NCBI RefSeq assembly: GCF_003985125.1 | Contig: NZ_ML133585.1 | Coordinates: 1 to 64,000, forward strand | DNA length: 64,000 nt | Reading direction: 5' to 3' | Source of the DNA: Rhizobium phaseoli | Lineage (GTDB): Bacteria; Pseudomonadota; Alphaproteobacteria; Rhizobiales; Rhizobiaceae | Program-made: the position numbers and the translations under genes | Shown: positions 50,890 to 60,504 of the stretch, in pieces | Position numbering within the stretch: position 1 is the first letter of the stretch | How the letters are laid out: each line of letters opens with the position of its first letter | The notes under the pieces: model-generated | What the model saw: the letters and a program-made list of their open reading frames with translations, nothing else | What the model was told of the DNA's origin: nothing | The model's database searches: none

Positions 50890-51873
50890 CTAGAGGGCGG
50901 CATTTGGTTTGTATTCCTGGTATGCATGTCCGAGGATCCCGTTGACCATGCCAGCGCCGCGCAGCACGTGGGTCAGCGCCCGCATGCCCCAATAGGGTGA
51001 AATAGCGATCGCCGGCAGCATGGCCAGCCCGAGTATTACTCTCGAGGCGCCGTAGGCCGCGCGATAGAGCCGGCGTTTGAGATTGCCGTGCAGGACCTCG
51101 CTGACTGCGAAAGTGTTGCCGAGTCGGTATTGCCGTTGCAACACCCACTTCCAGGTCATGCGGCTGGCGGGAACGATATCATAAACGAGCGCTTTGTCAG
51201 CCCAGAAAACCTGCATCCCACGGCGAATGGCCTGATTGAAGAAGAGATAATCGGTGCCCCCAGTGAAGCGCATCTTCTCTTCGAAGCGCAGATTCCATGA
51301 GCGGATCAGCGGATAATCGAACATGACATTGTTCGAGGCCGCATAGGAAATGCGTTGACCGTCCTTGTTCTTCTTGCGCTCGAAAACCTTCGCTTTGATG
51401 AAATATTCCGGCGGGTTGTCGGGATAGACCGGCTGGACGGGACCGTAGACGCAATCGGCGCGGTTTTTCTCCCGGGTCTCCAGCATGGCATCAAGCCAGC
51501 CATCGACCGGCCATTCGTCATCGTCGAGAAAACAGAAGAGGTCGGTGCCGGCAGGGGCTGAATCCATGGCGCGGTTACGCGCAAAAGGTATGCCCTGGTT
51601 CGGCTCGACGACATAGATCAGATCATAGGCGCCCGTCCGGCCAAAGCCCTCGACGGTGGTTCTGGCGCTGCCGGCCGCATCATTGTCGACGATTACCATG
51701 GTCAGATGATAGGGGCGAGCCGGATGCCTGGTCTGGCGCGTCATCACGTCAAGCAGCTTGGCGATCCCGTCCAGCCGCCGATAGGTCAGCACACCGACGG
51801 CGATGTTCAACGGCGACAAGCCTGGCTGACCGGCTTCGGCCGACGAATGCGGGAAGGGGTCTTGCCGGTTCAT
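50890..51873 (-). CDS. Family 2 glycosyltransferase
   Basis: A 327-aa GT-A enzyme: NIAVGVLTYRRLDGIAKLLDVM at the start, VIVDNDAAGSA, the metal motif FLDDDEWPVDGWLD and a C-terminal amphipathic region (ILGLAMLPAIAISPYWG) that should touch the membrane. It adds one sugar to the lipid-linked repeat unit; donor and linkage cannot be read from sequence. Its ATG overlaps the previous gene's stop by four bases (ATGA). Confidence 0.88.
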   Translation of the reverse strand: MNRQDPFPHSSAEAGQPGLSPLNIAVGVLTYRRLDGIAKLLDVMTRQTRHPARPYHLTMVIVDNDAAGSARTTVEGFGRTGAYDLIYVVEPNQGIPFARNRAMDSAPAGTDLFCFLDDDEWPVDGWLDAMLETREKNRADCVYGPVQPVYPDNPPEYFIKAKVFERKKNKDGQRISYAASNNVMFDYPLIRSWNLRFEEKMRFTGGTDYLFFNQAIRRGMQVFWADKALVYDIVPASRMTWKWVLQRQYRLGNTFAVSEVLHGNLKRRLYRAAYGASRVILGLAMLPAIAISPYWGMRALTHVLRGAGMVNGILGHAYQEYKPNAAL

Positions 51874-52754
51874 GACTGTCCTCCGCGCAAGATATTTCCC
51901 AGACGCTTGCGCGCGGCCATCAAGGCCACTTCGATTGCGGCATCCTGGCCGAACGGACCGCCGGCGACGGTATTACGGGCCTCGCTGCGAAGTTTGAGCA
52001 GCGATGTCGTTTGCGCGATACCACCGGCTACCAGGCTCTTGCCGAGTGCCTGCAGCCCATCATAGCGGCGCGCCAGTTCCAGCCCGGTGGCGATCATGAT
52101 CCGCGGGCGAAGCGTCTTTGCGCGGCTCGTGCCGGTGTAGCGGTTCGACGCATGAATGCGTTGGAATGTCAGCGGCGTCTCGATGATGGCGCCGCGGCCG
52201 AGATAGGCCGCCGCGAACTTGATATAATTGTCGCTGAGAACGACATCCGTCGCCACGGACATCGGCAATATCTGGGACAGCAGGGCGCGGCGGAAACTCA
52301 AGCCGGATGTCGGCACCGGAAGCGAGGGGAAACCGCCTTTGCGCAACGTGTCCCGCTTGTCGAACAGCGTCACCTGCAACTCCCCGGGAGGCTGGTCGTC
52401 TTCTTTGGTCGTCACGCGGTCGAAGCACCAGTCGATCTCGTTGCGGTCATAGATTTCGGCGATCCGCGCCAGTTTGCCGGGCAGGAACGCATCGTCGGCG
52501 TCGAGGAGAAAGAGGATATCCCCGCTCGCCGCGTCAAAACCGGCATTGAAGCTCGAGGCTTGGCCGCCGTTTTCCTTCAGCACGGACCGAATGCGCGTCC
52601 CGTACGAAGCGAGGATCACCCTCGAATCATCCGTGGAGCCGTCGTCGACCACGACGACCTCGAAGTCCGGATAGTTCTGCGACAGAACGCTGTCGATGCA
52701 TGGGCGCAGGAACTGCCCATAATTGAAATTGTTGATCAGCACCGAGAGTTTCAA
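51870..52754 (-). CDS. Family 2 glycosyltransferase
   Basis: A 294-aa GT-A enzyme beginning MKLSVLINNFNYGQFLRPCIDSVLSQNYPDFEVVVVDDGSTDDS, a textbook family 2 N-terminus, with the DxD-like LLDADDAFLPGKL. The C-terminal third is helical without clear membrane spans. It is the middle of three consecutive GT2 genes. The specificity is unknown. Overlap with the following gene (ATGA) shows coupling. Confidence 0.88.
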   Translation of the reverse strand: MKLSVLINNFNYGQFLRPCIDSVLSQNYPDFEVVVVDDGSTDDSRVILASYGTRIRSVLKENGGQASSFNAGFDAASGDILFLLDADDAFLPGKLARIAEIYDRNEIDWCFDRVTTKEDDQPPGELQVTLFDKRDTLRKGGFPSLPVPTSGLSFRRALLSQILPMSVATDVVLSDNYIKFAAAYLGRGAIIETPLTFQRIHASNRYTGTSRAKTLRPRIMIATGLELARRYDGLQALGKSLVAGGIAQTTSLLKLRSEARNTVAGGPFGQDAAIEVALMAARKRLGNILRGGQS

Positions 52755-52778
52755 ATTACCGTCTCCTAGCCCAATCCA

Positions 52779-53726
52779 TCACCGTGCGAGTGTCTGAGGC
52801 GCATACCGGCGAATCCCGGCCCGATAGCCACGCATGTAGTAATATTTCCAGATCGCCCAGAAACGTTTTTTCGACTGCGGGAGAAGGTAAAGCATGGCCG
52901 CCCGAAGAGCCCATTGGGCACTTTCTATCCAGGTTTTCACTGGCACCCCTGCGATTCGTGGCCCGGTCGGAACATCCTGGGGAAAAAGTGCGGGCACGCC
53001 GTATCCAAGTCGCTCGCCGCGTTGCTGAACCCACTGATCGTTGACGCTGGACGCGGGAATCCAGTGATGCACGGCGGCTTCGGCGCAACGGTAGGCTTTC
53101 ACTCCCCGCGCCGAAAGACGCATGATTATCTCTTGGTCTTCGCCCATTGCGAACAGACCTCCCGGCAGCGGTCCGATATCTTCCCTATACCGAATGTCGG
53201 CACCGAGAACGCTCCGCCGAATGGTGGTATTTGGTCCCCACACCTTCGTTGGGTCGCACGGTCCGCTAACCGGCTCGTCCACGATGGCAAATGTCGATCC
53301 CATAGGAATCCATTCAAGCAGCGGATTTCCCCTTGGGGACACCTCCCAATCGGGAATAATTCTTCCGCCGAAAATGCCATACTGCGGATTGGCATCTGCG
53401 CAGGTGGCGATAGCGCGAAGCCATTGGGGTTCAGCGCGTATATCATCGTCGGTAAATACGATAAGAGTTCCACGTATTTTCTCAAGCGCGGCGTTAAGCG
53501 CGCTCGATTTACCCGGTTGCGAATGTTTCAAGATTAGCAGCGGAAGGTGTTCGCGGTACGTTTCCAGCATCTCGACCGTGTCGTCTGAGCTGTTATTGTC
53601 GACAGCGATCAGTTCCCACTGGTCGTGCGGCAGATCCTGTCGGAGAAAAGACTCCAAGGTGTGCTTCAGCCGACGGCTTGCGCCGTTGTAAGATGAAAAG
53701 ACGACGCTGATTTTGGGATTTGTCAT
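52779..53726 (-). CDS. Family 2 glycosyltransferase, paralogue of the 59030 gene
   Basis: A 315-aa GT-A enzyme (KISVVFSSYNGASRRLKHTLESF, LIAVDNNSSDDTVEML, metal motif VFTDDDIRAEPQWL). It shares the phrases LPHDQW, VDNNSxDxT, FTDDDI and a late (Q/G)RxERxGxGxP segment with the GT2 at 59030-59983, so the two arose by duplication within this cluster. The C-terminus has a hydrophobic, membrane-contacting stretch. Specificity is unknown. Confidence 0.88.
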   Translation of the reverse strand: MTNPKISVVFSSYNGASRRLKHTLESFLRQDLPHDQWELIAVDNNSSDDTVEMLETYREHLPLLILKHSQPGKSSALNAALEKIRGTLIVFTDDDIRAEPQWLRAIATCADANPQYGIFGGRIIPDWEVSPRGNPLLEWIPMGSTFAIVDEPVSGPCDPTKVWGPNTTIRRSVLGADIRYREDIGPLPGGLFAMGEDQEIIMRLSARGVKAYRCAEAAVHHWIPASSVNDQWVQQRGERLGYGVPALFPQDVPTGPRIAGVPVKTWIESAQWALRAAMLYLLPQSKKRFWAIWKYYYMRGYRAGIRRYAPQTLAR

Positions 53727-53766
53727 GCGTCTTGGACTCCCTTTTGAAACCCCACGGCGCTGCGTC

Positions 53767-55287
53767 TCATACGGATCTATGGTGCGGCTTTTTGAAACGT
53801 CCCAATGCGCTAGAGCCTGCTTTCAGTATTTCCGGCTCGATACCAATTTGCGATCGACCGCTCATCACCCAAAGTAAGGCATGGGAACAGCAATAGACAC
53901 TGCCTCCTAGCACTACAGTTTCGATTAGCATCTTCGCTGCGATGAAGTTGGTTGTTATCGGGTCCGAAAAATTTCGCAACGCCAGCAGCGCGATTACCAT
54001 AGCGCCACCGCTGACCCACGAGCGCCAGGTTACGAACAATTGCCGCCATGGACTGAGCCCGGTCAGAGATCTGACAAGGTAGAAATTGACAACCGACACA
54101 ATCACGCCGCCGGATATCACTCGAGCAACGAGCAGGCCGGTAAGACCGAAGAAATAAAGGCCGGCCAGCACGATTGGGACTCGAAATGTGAGAAGTACGA
54201 TGCCCCTGTTGAACAGATTTCGTGTGGCGCCCAATGCATAGGCAAGAGCGTTTGATGGGCCAAACACGATCTGCATTCCAAGTACCGGCGCGATGAATTG
54301 AATGACCGTGACAGCAATCCCCCATTTGGGGCCGAGCGTCAGATAGACGAACGGTTCGGCTACCAGTGCAAGGCCAACGCCCATCGGAAATCCGACTGCA
54401 AATAGCGATGCCTGACTTTTCTGAAAGGCTTCATTCAACCTTGTTTTATTTCCTGCTAATTTGGCAAAGCTGGGAAATAAAACTCGTTCCAACGGCTGAA
54501 ATGCGGACTGAGTGATCATTGCGGCAATGTTGTTGCCGACATTATACGCACCGAAGCTTGCAATCCCGAGCATGCCACCGGCCAGAAAATTATCGAAACG
54601 GTTTCCTATGATTGTGACGAATTGATTCAGTGTAACCCATACCGAAAAATTGGTGAGCTTTCGCCACGAGACCAACGTAAAATGGGGAATATACGGTGCC
54701 CGTATGTAAGTGGCGGAGATGGCAGTGATCGATGCGGCCAATGCTCCGGCCACAATTGCCCAATAACTCTTTGTCAGCCAAGCTATGCCGACCGCCACCA
54801 CCAGTTGTGCCGTATAGTTCAGCGCCTCGTTCTTTGCGACCGTGCCGAACTCAAGTTCCTTCGAGAAGGTCACGTAATATGGGCTTCCCAGACCACTTAA
54901 AAGCGGGCGTACGGACAGGCCGGCGCAAACGCCGATAAGCCTCGGATCGTTGTAAAGGTGAGCCATGACAAAGCCGCTGATTATCATGGCAATCGCCAGC
55001 AAAACGCCGCGAATTGCTCCAAGCGTAAATGCCGTATGGAAATCTTCTTCCTTAACATCTTGATGGTGAATGAGCGCATTTGCCAAGGACAAATCCGTCA
55101 CTGACGTCAGGATGACCAGCAACGTTGTCCCCAATGCTACGAGCCCGAAATCCGCCGGCACGAGGATCCGCGCAAGGATGATCGTCATGGCAAGATTTGC
55201 AAGTCGACCATAGAAAACACCTGACATCAGCCAGAACGACGCTTGAAGTGTCTTTGCGCCTATTTGTTTGGGTGCGGTTGTCATCAT
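53767..55287 (-). CDS. pssL: Wzx-type polysaccharide flippase, PssL-like
   Basis: A 506-aa inner-membrane protein with 12 or more helices of the polysaccharide transporter (PST) family. It starts TLQASFWLMSGVFYGRLANLAMTIILARILVPADFGLVALGT, the typical Wzx N-terminus. It would flip lipid-linked EPS repeat units to the periplasm for PssT or the second Wzy. The ATG at 55287 overlaps the pyruvyltransferase stop (ATGA); the longer open frame from 55374 lies within that gene. PssL is the corresponding R. leguminosarum protein. Confidence 0.88.
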   Translation of the reverse strand: MMTTAPKQIGAKTLQASFWLMSGVFYGRLANLAMTIILARILVPADFGLVALGTTLLVILTSVTDLSLANALIHHQDVKEEDFHTAFTLGAIRGVLLAIAMIISGFVMAHLYNDPRLIGVCAGLSVRPLLSGLGSPYYVTFSKELEFGTVAKNEALNYTAQLVVAVGIAWLTKSYWAIVAGALAASITAISATYIRAPYIPHFTLVSWRKLTNFSVWVTLNQFVTIIGNRFDNFLAGGMLGIASFGAYNVGNNIAAMITQSAFQPLERVLFPSFAKLAGNKTRLNEAFQKSQASLFAVGFPMGVGLALVAEPFVYLTLGPKWGIAVTVIQFIAPVLGMQIVFGPSNALAYALGATRNLFNRGIVLLTFRVPIVLAGLYFFGLTGLLVARVISGGVIVSVVNFYLVRSLTGLSPWRQLFVTWRSWVSGGAMVIALLALRNFSDPITTNFIAAKMLIETVVLGGSVYCCSHALLWVMSGRSQIGIEPEILKAGSSALGRFKKPHHRSV

Positions 55288-56627
55288 GAGGCCTGCTTTA
55301 ATGATCGTACGCCAGTTCCAGTCTGGGACGCTTGTGACGCTAGGGATGCCTGAATGAGTGGTCCTGCCGACCAAGCTGATAGAGACTGCTCGCGAATTTT
55401 GGGGGCGGCGGCTCGAAAAAACTCGTCCAAATGGTCGGTGAATTCAAGCGCTCGTTCGGTAAAGCTTGTGGGGTCAATGTGCGATATGTCTGTTACCCAT
55501 CGGCTCTGAGATAGGCCGTTATACAGTTCCGTCGTTTTGAATTCATATGAGATTGGAAGCACCGGCACTCCGGCACACAGCGACAAAATGGCCATATGCA
55601 TTCTCGTCGAGATCACAAAATCAAAATCGGCAACCTTTTCGAGCAGAGCATCGGGGCCATAGAACTTCGAATCCACGAAAACCGATCTTCGGACTCCGAC
55701 GTCTAGTTCATTGGCAATCTCTTGGGCGACGATGGAGTCGTCATAGTGGTATTCGGGGATACCCTGACATGTCGACAAAAACGTGACTTCTGCGTTCTTC
55801 GTTTTTACGAGAGCTGAAATCGCTTGAGAAACTGCACTTTTATACCGAGTCATGCCTTCTTTCGGCGAAAGCCCGTCAAAGTGAGCCCAATCACGAACTG
55901 AAACAGCGACCCTTAGTTTATCCGGTTGTTTCGATCCCCGCCGCTTTGACAGACGCTCCATATCTGCAAAAGCAAAAACGCTGTCGGAGATCACCTTCAG
56001 ACGGTCGTGCTCGACGCCGATAGCACGCAAGTTGCCCTCGGATTTTACGTCTCTCAAAAGGGTCAACTTGGCTTGGTCTATAATGGATTTAATTCGGTTC
56101 CGGTTGTCCGGCTTATTGAACGGGCCAAGCGACTGCGTGAACAGGACCAACGGCTTTCTGAGCATTAAATCCTTTTCAAACTCTTCAAGACGGGTCGAAA
56201 GATCGTAATGCTCAACGAGATAGGTACCTCCCGTGGATACAATGAGATCGGCCTTGGCATAGAGTCCGATATTTGCACGTAGCTGCTCGCTCAGAAGCGG
56301 ACTCCAGCCAACGTCTCCGCTCTTTCGCGCCAAATTCAGCAACCTGCGGAATTCAAATTTCTTCAACCGGTCGATATTCCGGCGTAGCCGTATCGCCAAC
56401 CGCTTCCCAACGAAGGGAAGTGAAATCGATCGTGTTGCCGCCAGAGTAGTTGTCAACGGTCGGAATTTAGTGTCCGTATAGTATTTCGCGGAGATCTCCG
56501 GATTACTGTCAAATACAACAAATTCGACTTGCTCACCAAACGTGCGACGCAAAATTCGCATGATTGCCAGCATAATCGCCGCGTCACCGGCATTCAAACA
56601 AACGGTGTTTTCTATCAAAATCAACAT
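55284..56627 (-). CDS. Polysaccharide pyruvyltransferase family protein
   Basis: A 447-aa cytoplasmic enzyme that would add pyruvate ketals to the EPS unit (PssK/PssM/CsaB-like). The N-terminus is ILIENTVCLNAGDAAIMLAIMRIL. TGGTYLVEHYD and LFTQSLGPF lie in the middle, and the C-terminal family signature is FVISTRMHMAILSLCAGVPVLPISYEFKTTELYNGL. Its DNA is noticeably less GC-rich than the flanking EPS genes. In R. leguminosarum the terminal sugars of the EPS side chain carry such ketals. Confidence 0.87.
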   Translation of the reverse strand: MLILIENTVCLNAGDAAIMLAIMRILRRTFGEQVEFVVFDSNPEISAKYYTDTKFRPLTTTLAATRSISLPFVGKRLAIRLRRNIDRLKKFEFRRLLNLARKSGDVGWSPLLSEQLRANIGLYAKADLIVSTGGTYLVEHYDLSTRLEEFEKDLMLRKPLVLFTQSLGPFNKPDNRNRIKSIIDQAKLTLLRDVKSEGNLRAIGVEHDRLKVISDSVFAFADMERLSKRRGSKQPDKLRVAVSVRDWAHFDGLSPKEGMTRYKSAVSQAISALVKTKNAEVTFLSTCQGIPEYHYDDSIVAQEIANELDVGVRRSVFVDSKFYGPDALLEKVADFDFVISTRMHMAILSLCAGVPVLPISYEFKTTELYNGLSQSRWVTDISHIDPTSFTERALEFTDHLDEFFRAAAPKIREQSLSAWSAGPLIQASLASQASQTGTGVRSLKQAS

Positions 56628-56682
56628 AGCGACCTGTCAGATCCTTTGGTTTGAAGCCGTTGAAAGATTCGCTTCAACTTCA

Positions 56683-57942
56683 TCATCTTATGCCGCTAAG
56701 TGCAGCGAAGAGTTTCTTAGCCTGTTTTTCTTCGTTATAACTTTCTTCGATAATCTCGCGTCCTTCGCGTCCCATCGATGCAATCCTTTCGGAGCTTGTC
56801 GCAAGCGCTTGCATGGCTGTGCTTAAAGCTTCCACATCCCGTTCAGGTACCAGCAAGCCAGATTTTCCGTCTGCGACCAATTCGGGAATACCGCTATGAT
56901 GTGTGCTAATAACGGCGAGCCCCATAGCCATGGCTTCCATGATTGCAACCGGTATGCCTTCCATATCGCCGTCGGTAGCAGTCACACTCGGCAGCACGAA
57001 TACGTGTGCTTCATCCAGAAGTGCGCGCACCTCGTCGTGTCGAAGACTGCCATGCAAAACGAGTCGATCGCCCAGCTGACAACGATCTGCCAGCGCGGAA
57101 ATGTCATCGAAGAGCGGTCCAGATCCTATCAAGTCGAGCCGAATATCGAGATCGGGGCGACTTGTGACCAGACGCGCAAACGCCTCGAGGACATAACGGT
57201 GTCCCTTTTTTTCGGTCATGCGACCTACCGAGATGAACCGTAAGGTCTCCTCCGGCCGTTTCGCTCTTTCCTTGAAGCGAAACGCACTGCAATCGATCCC
57301 AAGGCGTTGGGTACGGATCTTCTCTGGCGCTGCGCCGAGTTCGATGAGGCGGCGATGCCAAAGATCGCTGATCGGCAGTAGAAGATCGGCTTGCTCGAAC
57401 AGATCGCGGTATATGTCGGCGGGCTTGTCCTGCATGTACTGGGTAATGTCATAGCCGTGAAAAACCACGGAAAGACGAGCTGTACCGAGTCCAAGCCTCT
57501 TCAGATCCGCCACGAGGCGACCGGCTGTACCAAAATGGCAGTGGATCACAGGCTTCTGGCCCTTGGGCTGCAATTTGGCGGCCATTTTGAGCTTCAACGA
57601 AAATGGTATGTCCCGCAGCCCGTCAATCCGATTTCTGCTCCCGGCACGCAACGTAGCGCCAAAGCTTGCATCGCATTCCATCATTGCCCGAGCCGCCTGC
57701 AAGACCCTCCTAGATCGCGGCGGGCGCACACCCGGCGACAGAACAAAATCCACGGCGTTGGAGAATCCATATTTTTCCGGCAGGTCGGATGTCCCGATTT
57801 CCGCGTGTCGTAGCGCGACAACCCGAACTCTCGCCCCTTGGTCGCGGAGGCTGCGCATTTCATTGAACACGAAGGTTTGGCTGAGCTCCGGATAGTTCAA
57901 GCTGAAATAGACAACATTCAATTCAGGCGTCATCGTATTCAT
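56683..57942 (-). CDS. Family 4 glycosyltransferase
   Basis: A 419-aa GT-B enzyme: N-terminal VVYFSLNYPELSQTFVFNEMRSL, acceptor-side HCHFGTAGRLVADL and VFHGYDITQYM, and the C-terminal donor domain with ISVGRMTEKKGHRYVLEAF and the EGIPVAIMEAMAMGLAVISTHHSGIPELV signature (EX7E type). It resembles the GT4 at 60504 in several phrases (HFG.xG, FHGxD), so the two are probably paralogues. Its ATG overlaps the stop of the upstream GT4 gene. Specificity is unknown. Confidence 0.9.
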   Translation of the reverse strand: MNTMTPELNVVYFSLNYPELSQTFVFNEMRSLRDQGARVRVVALRHAEIGTSDLPEKYGFSNAVDFVLSPGVRPPRSRRVLQAARAMMECDASFGATLRAGSRNRIDGLRDIPFSLKLKMAAKLQPKGQKPVIHCHFGTAGRLVADLKRLGLGTARLSVVFHGYDITQYMQDKPADIYRDLFEQADLLLPISDLWHRRLIELGAAPEKIRTQRLGIDCSAFRFKERAKRPEETLRFISVGRMTEKKGHRYVLEAFARLVTSRPDLDIRLDLIGSGPLFDDISALADRCQLGDRLVLHGSLRHDEVRALLDEAHVFVLPSVTATDGDMEGIPVAIMEAMAMGLAVISTHHSGIPELVADGKSGLLVPERDVEALSTAMQALATSSERIASMGREGREIIEESYNEEKQAKKLFAALSGIR

Positions 57943-59033
57943 TGGCGGATACCGGCTCCCCGTATGGTTTCCGAATAAATTCTCTCGTAATTCGAAAGCA
58001 TCGAATCCATCGAAAATTGGCGCGCTCTGTCACGGCAATCACGGCGTGACAATTGGCTTGCTCGAACAAAAACCTGCTGGAAATCCGTATTCGCATTTCG
58101 GTCGACGAGAACGCCGCTGTTTTCGTCCACGATTTCAGGCGCCGCACCGCTTCGATAGGCTACTATCGGCGTGCCGCATGCCAAAGCTTCCACAAACGTA
58201 AGGCCGAACGGCTCGTCCCAGTCTGGCAAAAATACCGCGACGGATGCCCTGCCAATCGCCACTGAGAGCTCGGAATGATCCGCCAAGCCGTGATAGACAG
58301 CGCGTTCGGGATCGAGCAGCGGTTTCACCACGCCTTCGAAATACGACAGGTCTTCAACCAGTCCGTACAGCGAGATGGAAAACCCGGCGTCTAGGGCAGC
58401 TCGGATCGCTACGTGGGGGGCTTTTTGTCGGTTAAGTCGGCCGTACCATATGGCGGTTTTTTTCGGATCGGGCGTTTCGTTGAACTCCCAGTTGCTTATT
58501 TCGACCCCATTATACGCCACCTTGCTATCGATATAAGCCTGCCAAGACTGTTGCAGAAATCGCGAAACACAGACGAAATCCGATCCTTTTCTGGATTTCG
58601 CGATTTTAGCGCCTTCAACCACTTCCTTGAACACGGGAGTATGGATCGTCGTTACCACCGGGGCGCCTAAACGATTTGCGTTCGCCAAAGGGTACTTCGA
58701 GAGCGAATTGTTGTGCACTATATCGAATTGAAGGGCTCGAACCGAATCCACCATGCGGGAATAAGCACGATCCGCAATTCGGTTTCTTTGAAAACGCCTA
58801 TATTTCTCGATCCATCTTTCTTCCCGTTTCTGCAAATGCTCGGCGCTGAGCACTGAGCTTTCCACGATTGGATGGAGAGGCAACGAGTCGTCGCTATCGG
58901 CGGCGGCGAAAAGACTTACGTCATGACCACGGCTGACAAGACCGCGAGTGAGAAACCAAAGCTGTGATTCAATGCCCCCTCGAAATGGCTTTGCGATTGG
59001 GTGTTGAATGGGTGCGACAATGGCTATCTTCAT
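57939..59033 (-). CDS. Family 4 glycosyltransferase
   Basis: A 364-aa GT-B enzyme starting MKIAIVAPIQHPIAKPFRGGIESQLWFLTRGLVSRGHDVSLFA, with TTIHTPVFKEVVEGA in the N-terminal domain and FLPDWDEPFGLTFVEALACGTPIVAYRSGAAPEIV (EX7E type) in the C-terminal one. It is unlike the other two GT4 enzymes of the cluster. The ATG at 59033 overlaps the previous stop (ATGA); the open frame extends upstream to 59120 within that gene. Specificity is unknown. Confidence 0.9.
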   Translation of the reverse strand: MKIAIVAPIQHPIAKPFRGGIESQLWFLTRGLVSRGHDVSLFAAADSDDSLPLHPIVESSVLSAEHLQKREERWIEKYRRFQRNRIADRAYSRMVDSVRALQFDIVHNNSLSKYPLANANRLGAPVVTTIHTPVFKEVVEGAKIAKSRKGSDFVCVSRFLQQSWQAYIDSKVAYNGVEISNWEFNETPDPKKTAIWYGRLNRQKAPHVAIRAALDAGFSISLYGLVEDLSYFEGVVKPLLDPERAVYHGLADHSELSVAIGRASVAVFLPDWDEPFGLTFVEALACGTPIVAYRSGAAPEIVDENSGVLVDRNANTDFQQVFVRASQLSRRDCRDRARQFSMDSMLSNYERIYSETIRGAGIRQ

Positions 59034-59983
59034 GCTGGATCGCCCGTCAAGGCGTCCCCGCCGTGCGACCCCAGAGACTTGATCTTGCGAAAATTCCCGA
59101 GCCGTCTTCGATATTCCCACGCGGACTTGAACCGGGTTTCCGTGTTGCCTATCCGCTGCAGCAAAATATATCTAAGAAAGGCATATGCTAATAGTGCGGT
59201 GGATTTCGCTGGAATTCCGAGTATGAAGATGCGCTCCTTGAACCAAGCAGGCATGGTCACTGGCTGCCCCAGCCCATAACGCTCCGCCCGCCCCAGTATC
59301 CATTTCTCGGAAAGATAGTCGGCAGGCACGATATGCCCGACGACGGCGGTGTCGGTATGATATGCTTTTTTATCGACACTGATGGCAAACATTGTGTCCT
59401 GGCCCATCGCGTATTGAGCAACACTAGCATTGGGACCCAATTCCGCATTGCCACGATAGCTGTCGCCTAAGCTCGTCCGACGATAGGCGCAGTTCGGACC
59501 ATGAACCCAGGCGCTGGGTATTTCACCCACCGGTACCTTCGAATTGTCGGCATACAGAATGTTAAGCGGCGCCCATTTAACAATCCATTCGGGAGGCGTT
59601 ACGGCCCAGGCAGGTTTGATGAGCCCACTGAACACATTGAAATCGGACATTTCTTCCGAAATCCGTACAAACGCCTCGATCCAATCGGGTTCGGGGATAA
59701 TGTCATCATCGGTAAAGATAACAAGCTCGCCCTCCAGATGCTTAAAGCCGGTTGCGAGCGCGTTTTCTTTTCCCTGCCTGGGCTCGAAGTAAATCTCAAG
59801 CGGCAGCCGGTCTTTGAACGCATTCAAGATTGCCCGCGTATTGTCCTTACTATTATTGTCCACTGCGACAATCTTCCATTGATCATGCGGAAGAGTGGCC
59901 TTCGTCAGTGCTTCCAACATCAACGGCAATGTCCTTTCGCCATTGTAGGTCGCAAAGAGAATCGTTGCCTTCAGCGTGCTCAT
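59030..59983 (-). CDS. Family 2 glycosyltransferase, paralogue of the 52779 gene
   Basis: A 317-aa GT-A enzyme (TILFATYNGERTLPLMLEAL, IVAVDNNSKDNTRAIL, metal motif VIFTDDDIIPEPDWI) closely patterned on the GT2 at 52779-53726. A hydrophobic segment near residues 265-280 (STALLAYAFLRYILL) suggests membrane contact. It sits between the acetyltransferase and the second GT4, overlapping the latter by four bases. Confidence 0.88.
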   Translation of the reverse strand: MSTLKATILFATYNGERTLPLMLEALTKATLPHDQWKIVAVDNNSKDNTRAILNAFKDRLPLEIYFEPRQGKENALATGFKHLEGELVIFTDDDIIPEPDWIEAFVRISEEMSDFNVFSGLIKPAWAVTPPEWIVKWAPLNILYADNSKVPVGEIPSAWVHGPNCAYRRTSLGDSYRGNAELGPNASVAQYAMGQDTMFAISVDKKAYHTDTAVVGHIVPADYLSEKWILGRAERYGLGQPVTMPAWFKERIFILGIPAKSTALLAYAFLRYILLQRIGNTETRFKSAWEYRRRLGNFRKIKSLGSHGGDALTGDPA

Positions 59984-60504
59984 CTTGCGCCTCCCGCCAC
60001 ATCGGAAGGCCAGTCAGCTACTTTGGATTCCACGTCGGTTCGATAACCGCTTCCTTCCTTCATGCGTCCGTAACGGGATATGATTTCAATGTCGCTGCGG
60101 ATTATCTTTGCCGGGTTGCCGGCGACGAGCGAGCGCGGCGGCACGCTCTTGGTCACCACCGAGCCGGAGCCGATGACGCATTCGTCGCCGATTTCGACGC
60201 CGGGCAGAATGATGCTGCGGGCGCCGATGAAGCAGCGCTTGCCGATCCTGGTGTGCAGATAGAGGCCGCGCGTGAGGTCGTGGGTCAGGATCGCGGCTTC
60301 GAAGGCGACATAGGTCTCCGCGCCGATATGCAATCCTTTCGGATTGGTCTTATCGAACCGCACGCTCAACGAAAAGCTGGCGGTCGGATCGATGTCCATT
60401 CCCCAGAATTTCGTATAGTAGAGCCACTTGGCCCTGACGATTCCGTTCCGGAGCGGCCGAAATACGTTCAGTCCCCACTTCGGCTTCTTTCCTGTCTGCA
60501 CCAT
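59980..60504 (-). CDS. Left-handed beta-helix (WcaF-like) acyltransferase
   Basis: A 174-aa trimeric hexapeptide-repeat acetyltransferase: repeats around LHIGAETYVAFEAAILTHD, RIGKRCFIGARSIILPGVEIGDECVIGSGSVVTKSVPPRSLVAGNPAKIIR, the last being the family hallmark. It would O-acetylate the EPS repeat unit, as PssR is thought to do in R. leguminosarum. The ATG at 60504 shares bases with the upstream stop (TGATG). The longer open frame to 60633 lies inside that gene. Confidence 0.88.
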   Translation of the reverse strand: MVQTGKKPKWGLNVFRPLRNGIVRAKWLYYTKFWGMDIDPTASFSLSVRFDKTNPKGLHIGAETYVAFEAAILTHDLTRGLYLHTRIGKRCFIGARSIILPGVEIGDECVIGSGSVVTKSVPPRSLVAGNPAKIIRSDIEIISRYGRMKEGSGYRTDVESKVADWPSDVAGGAR

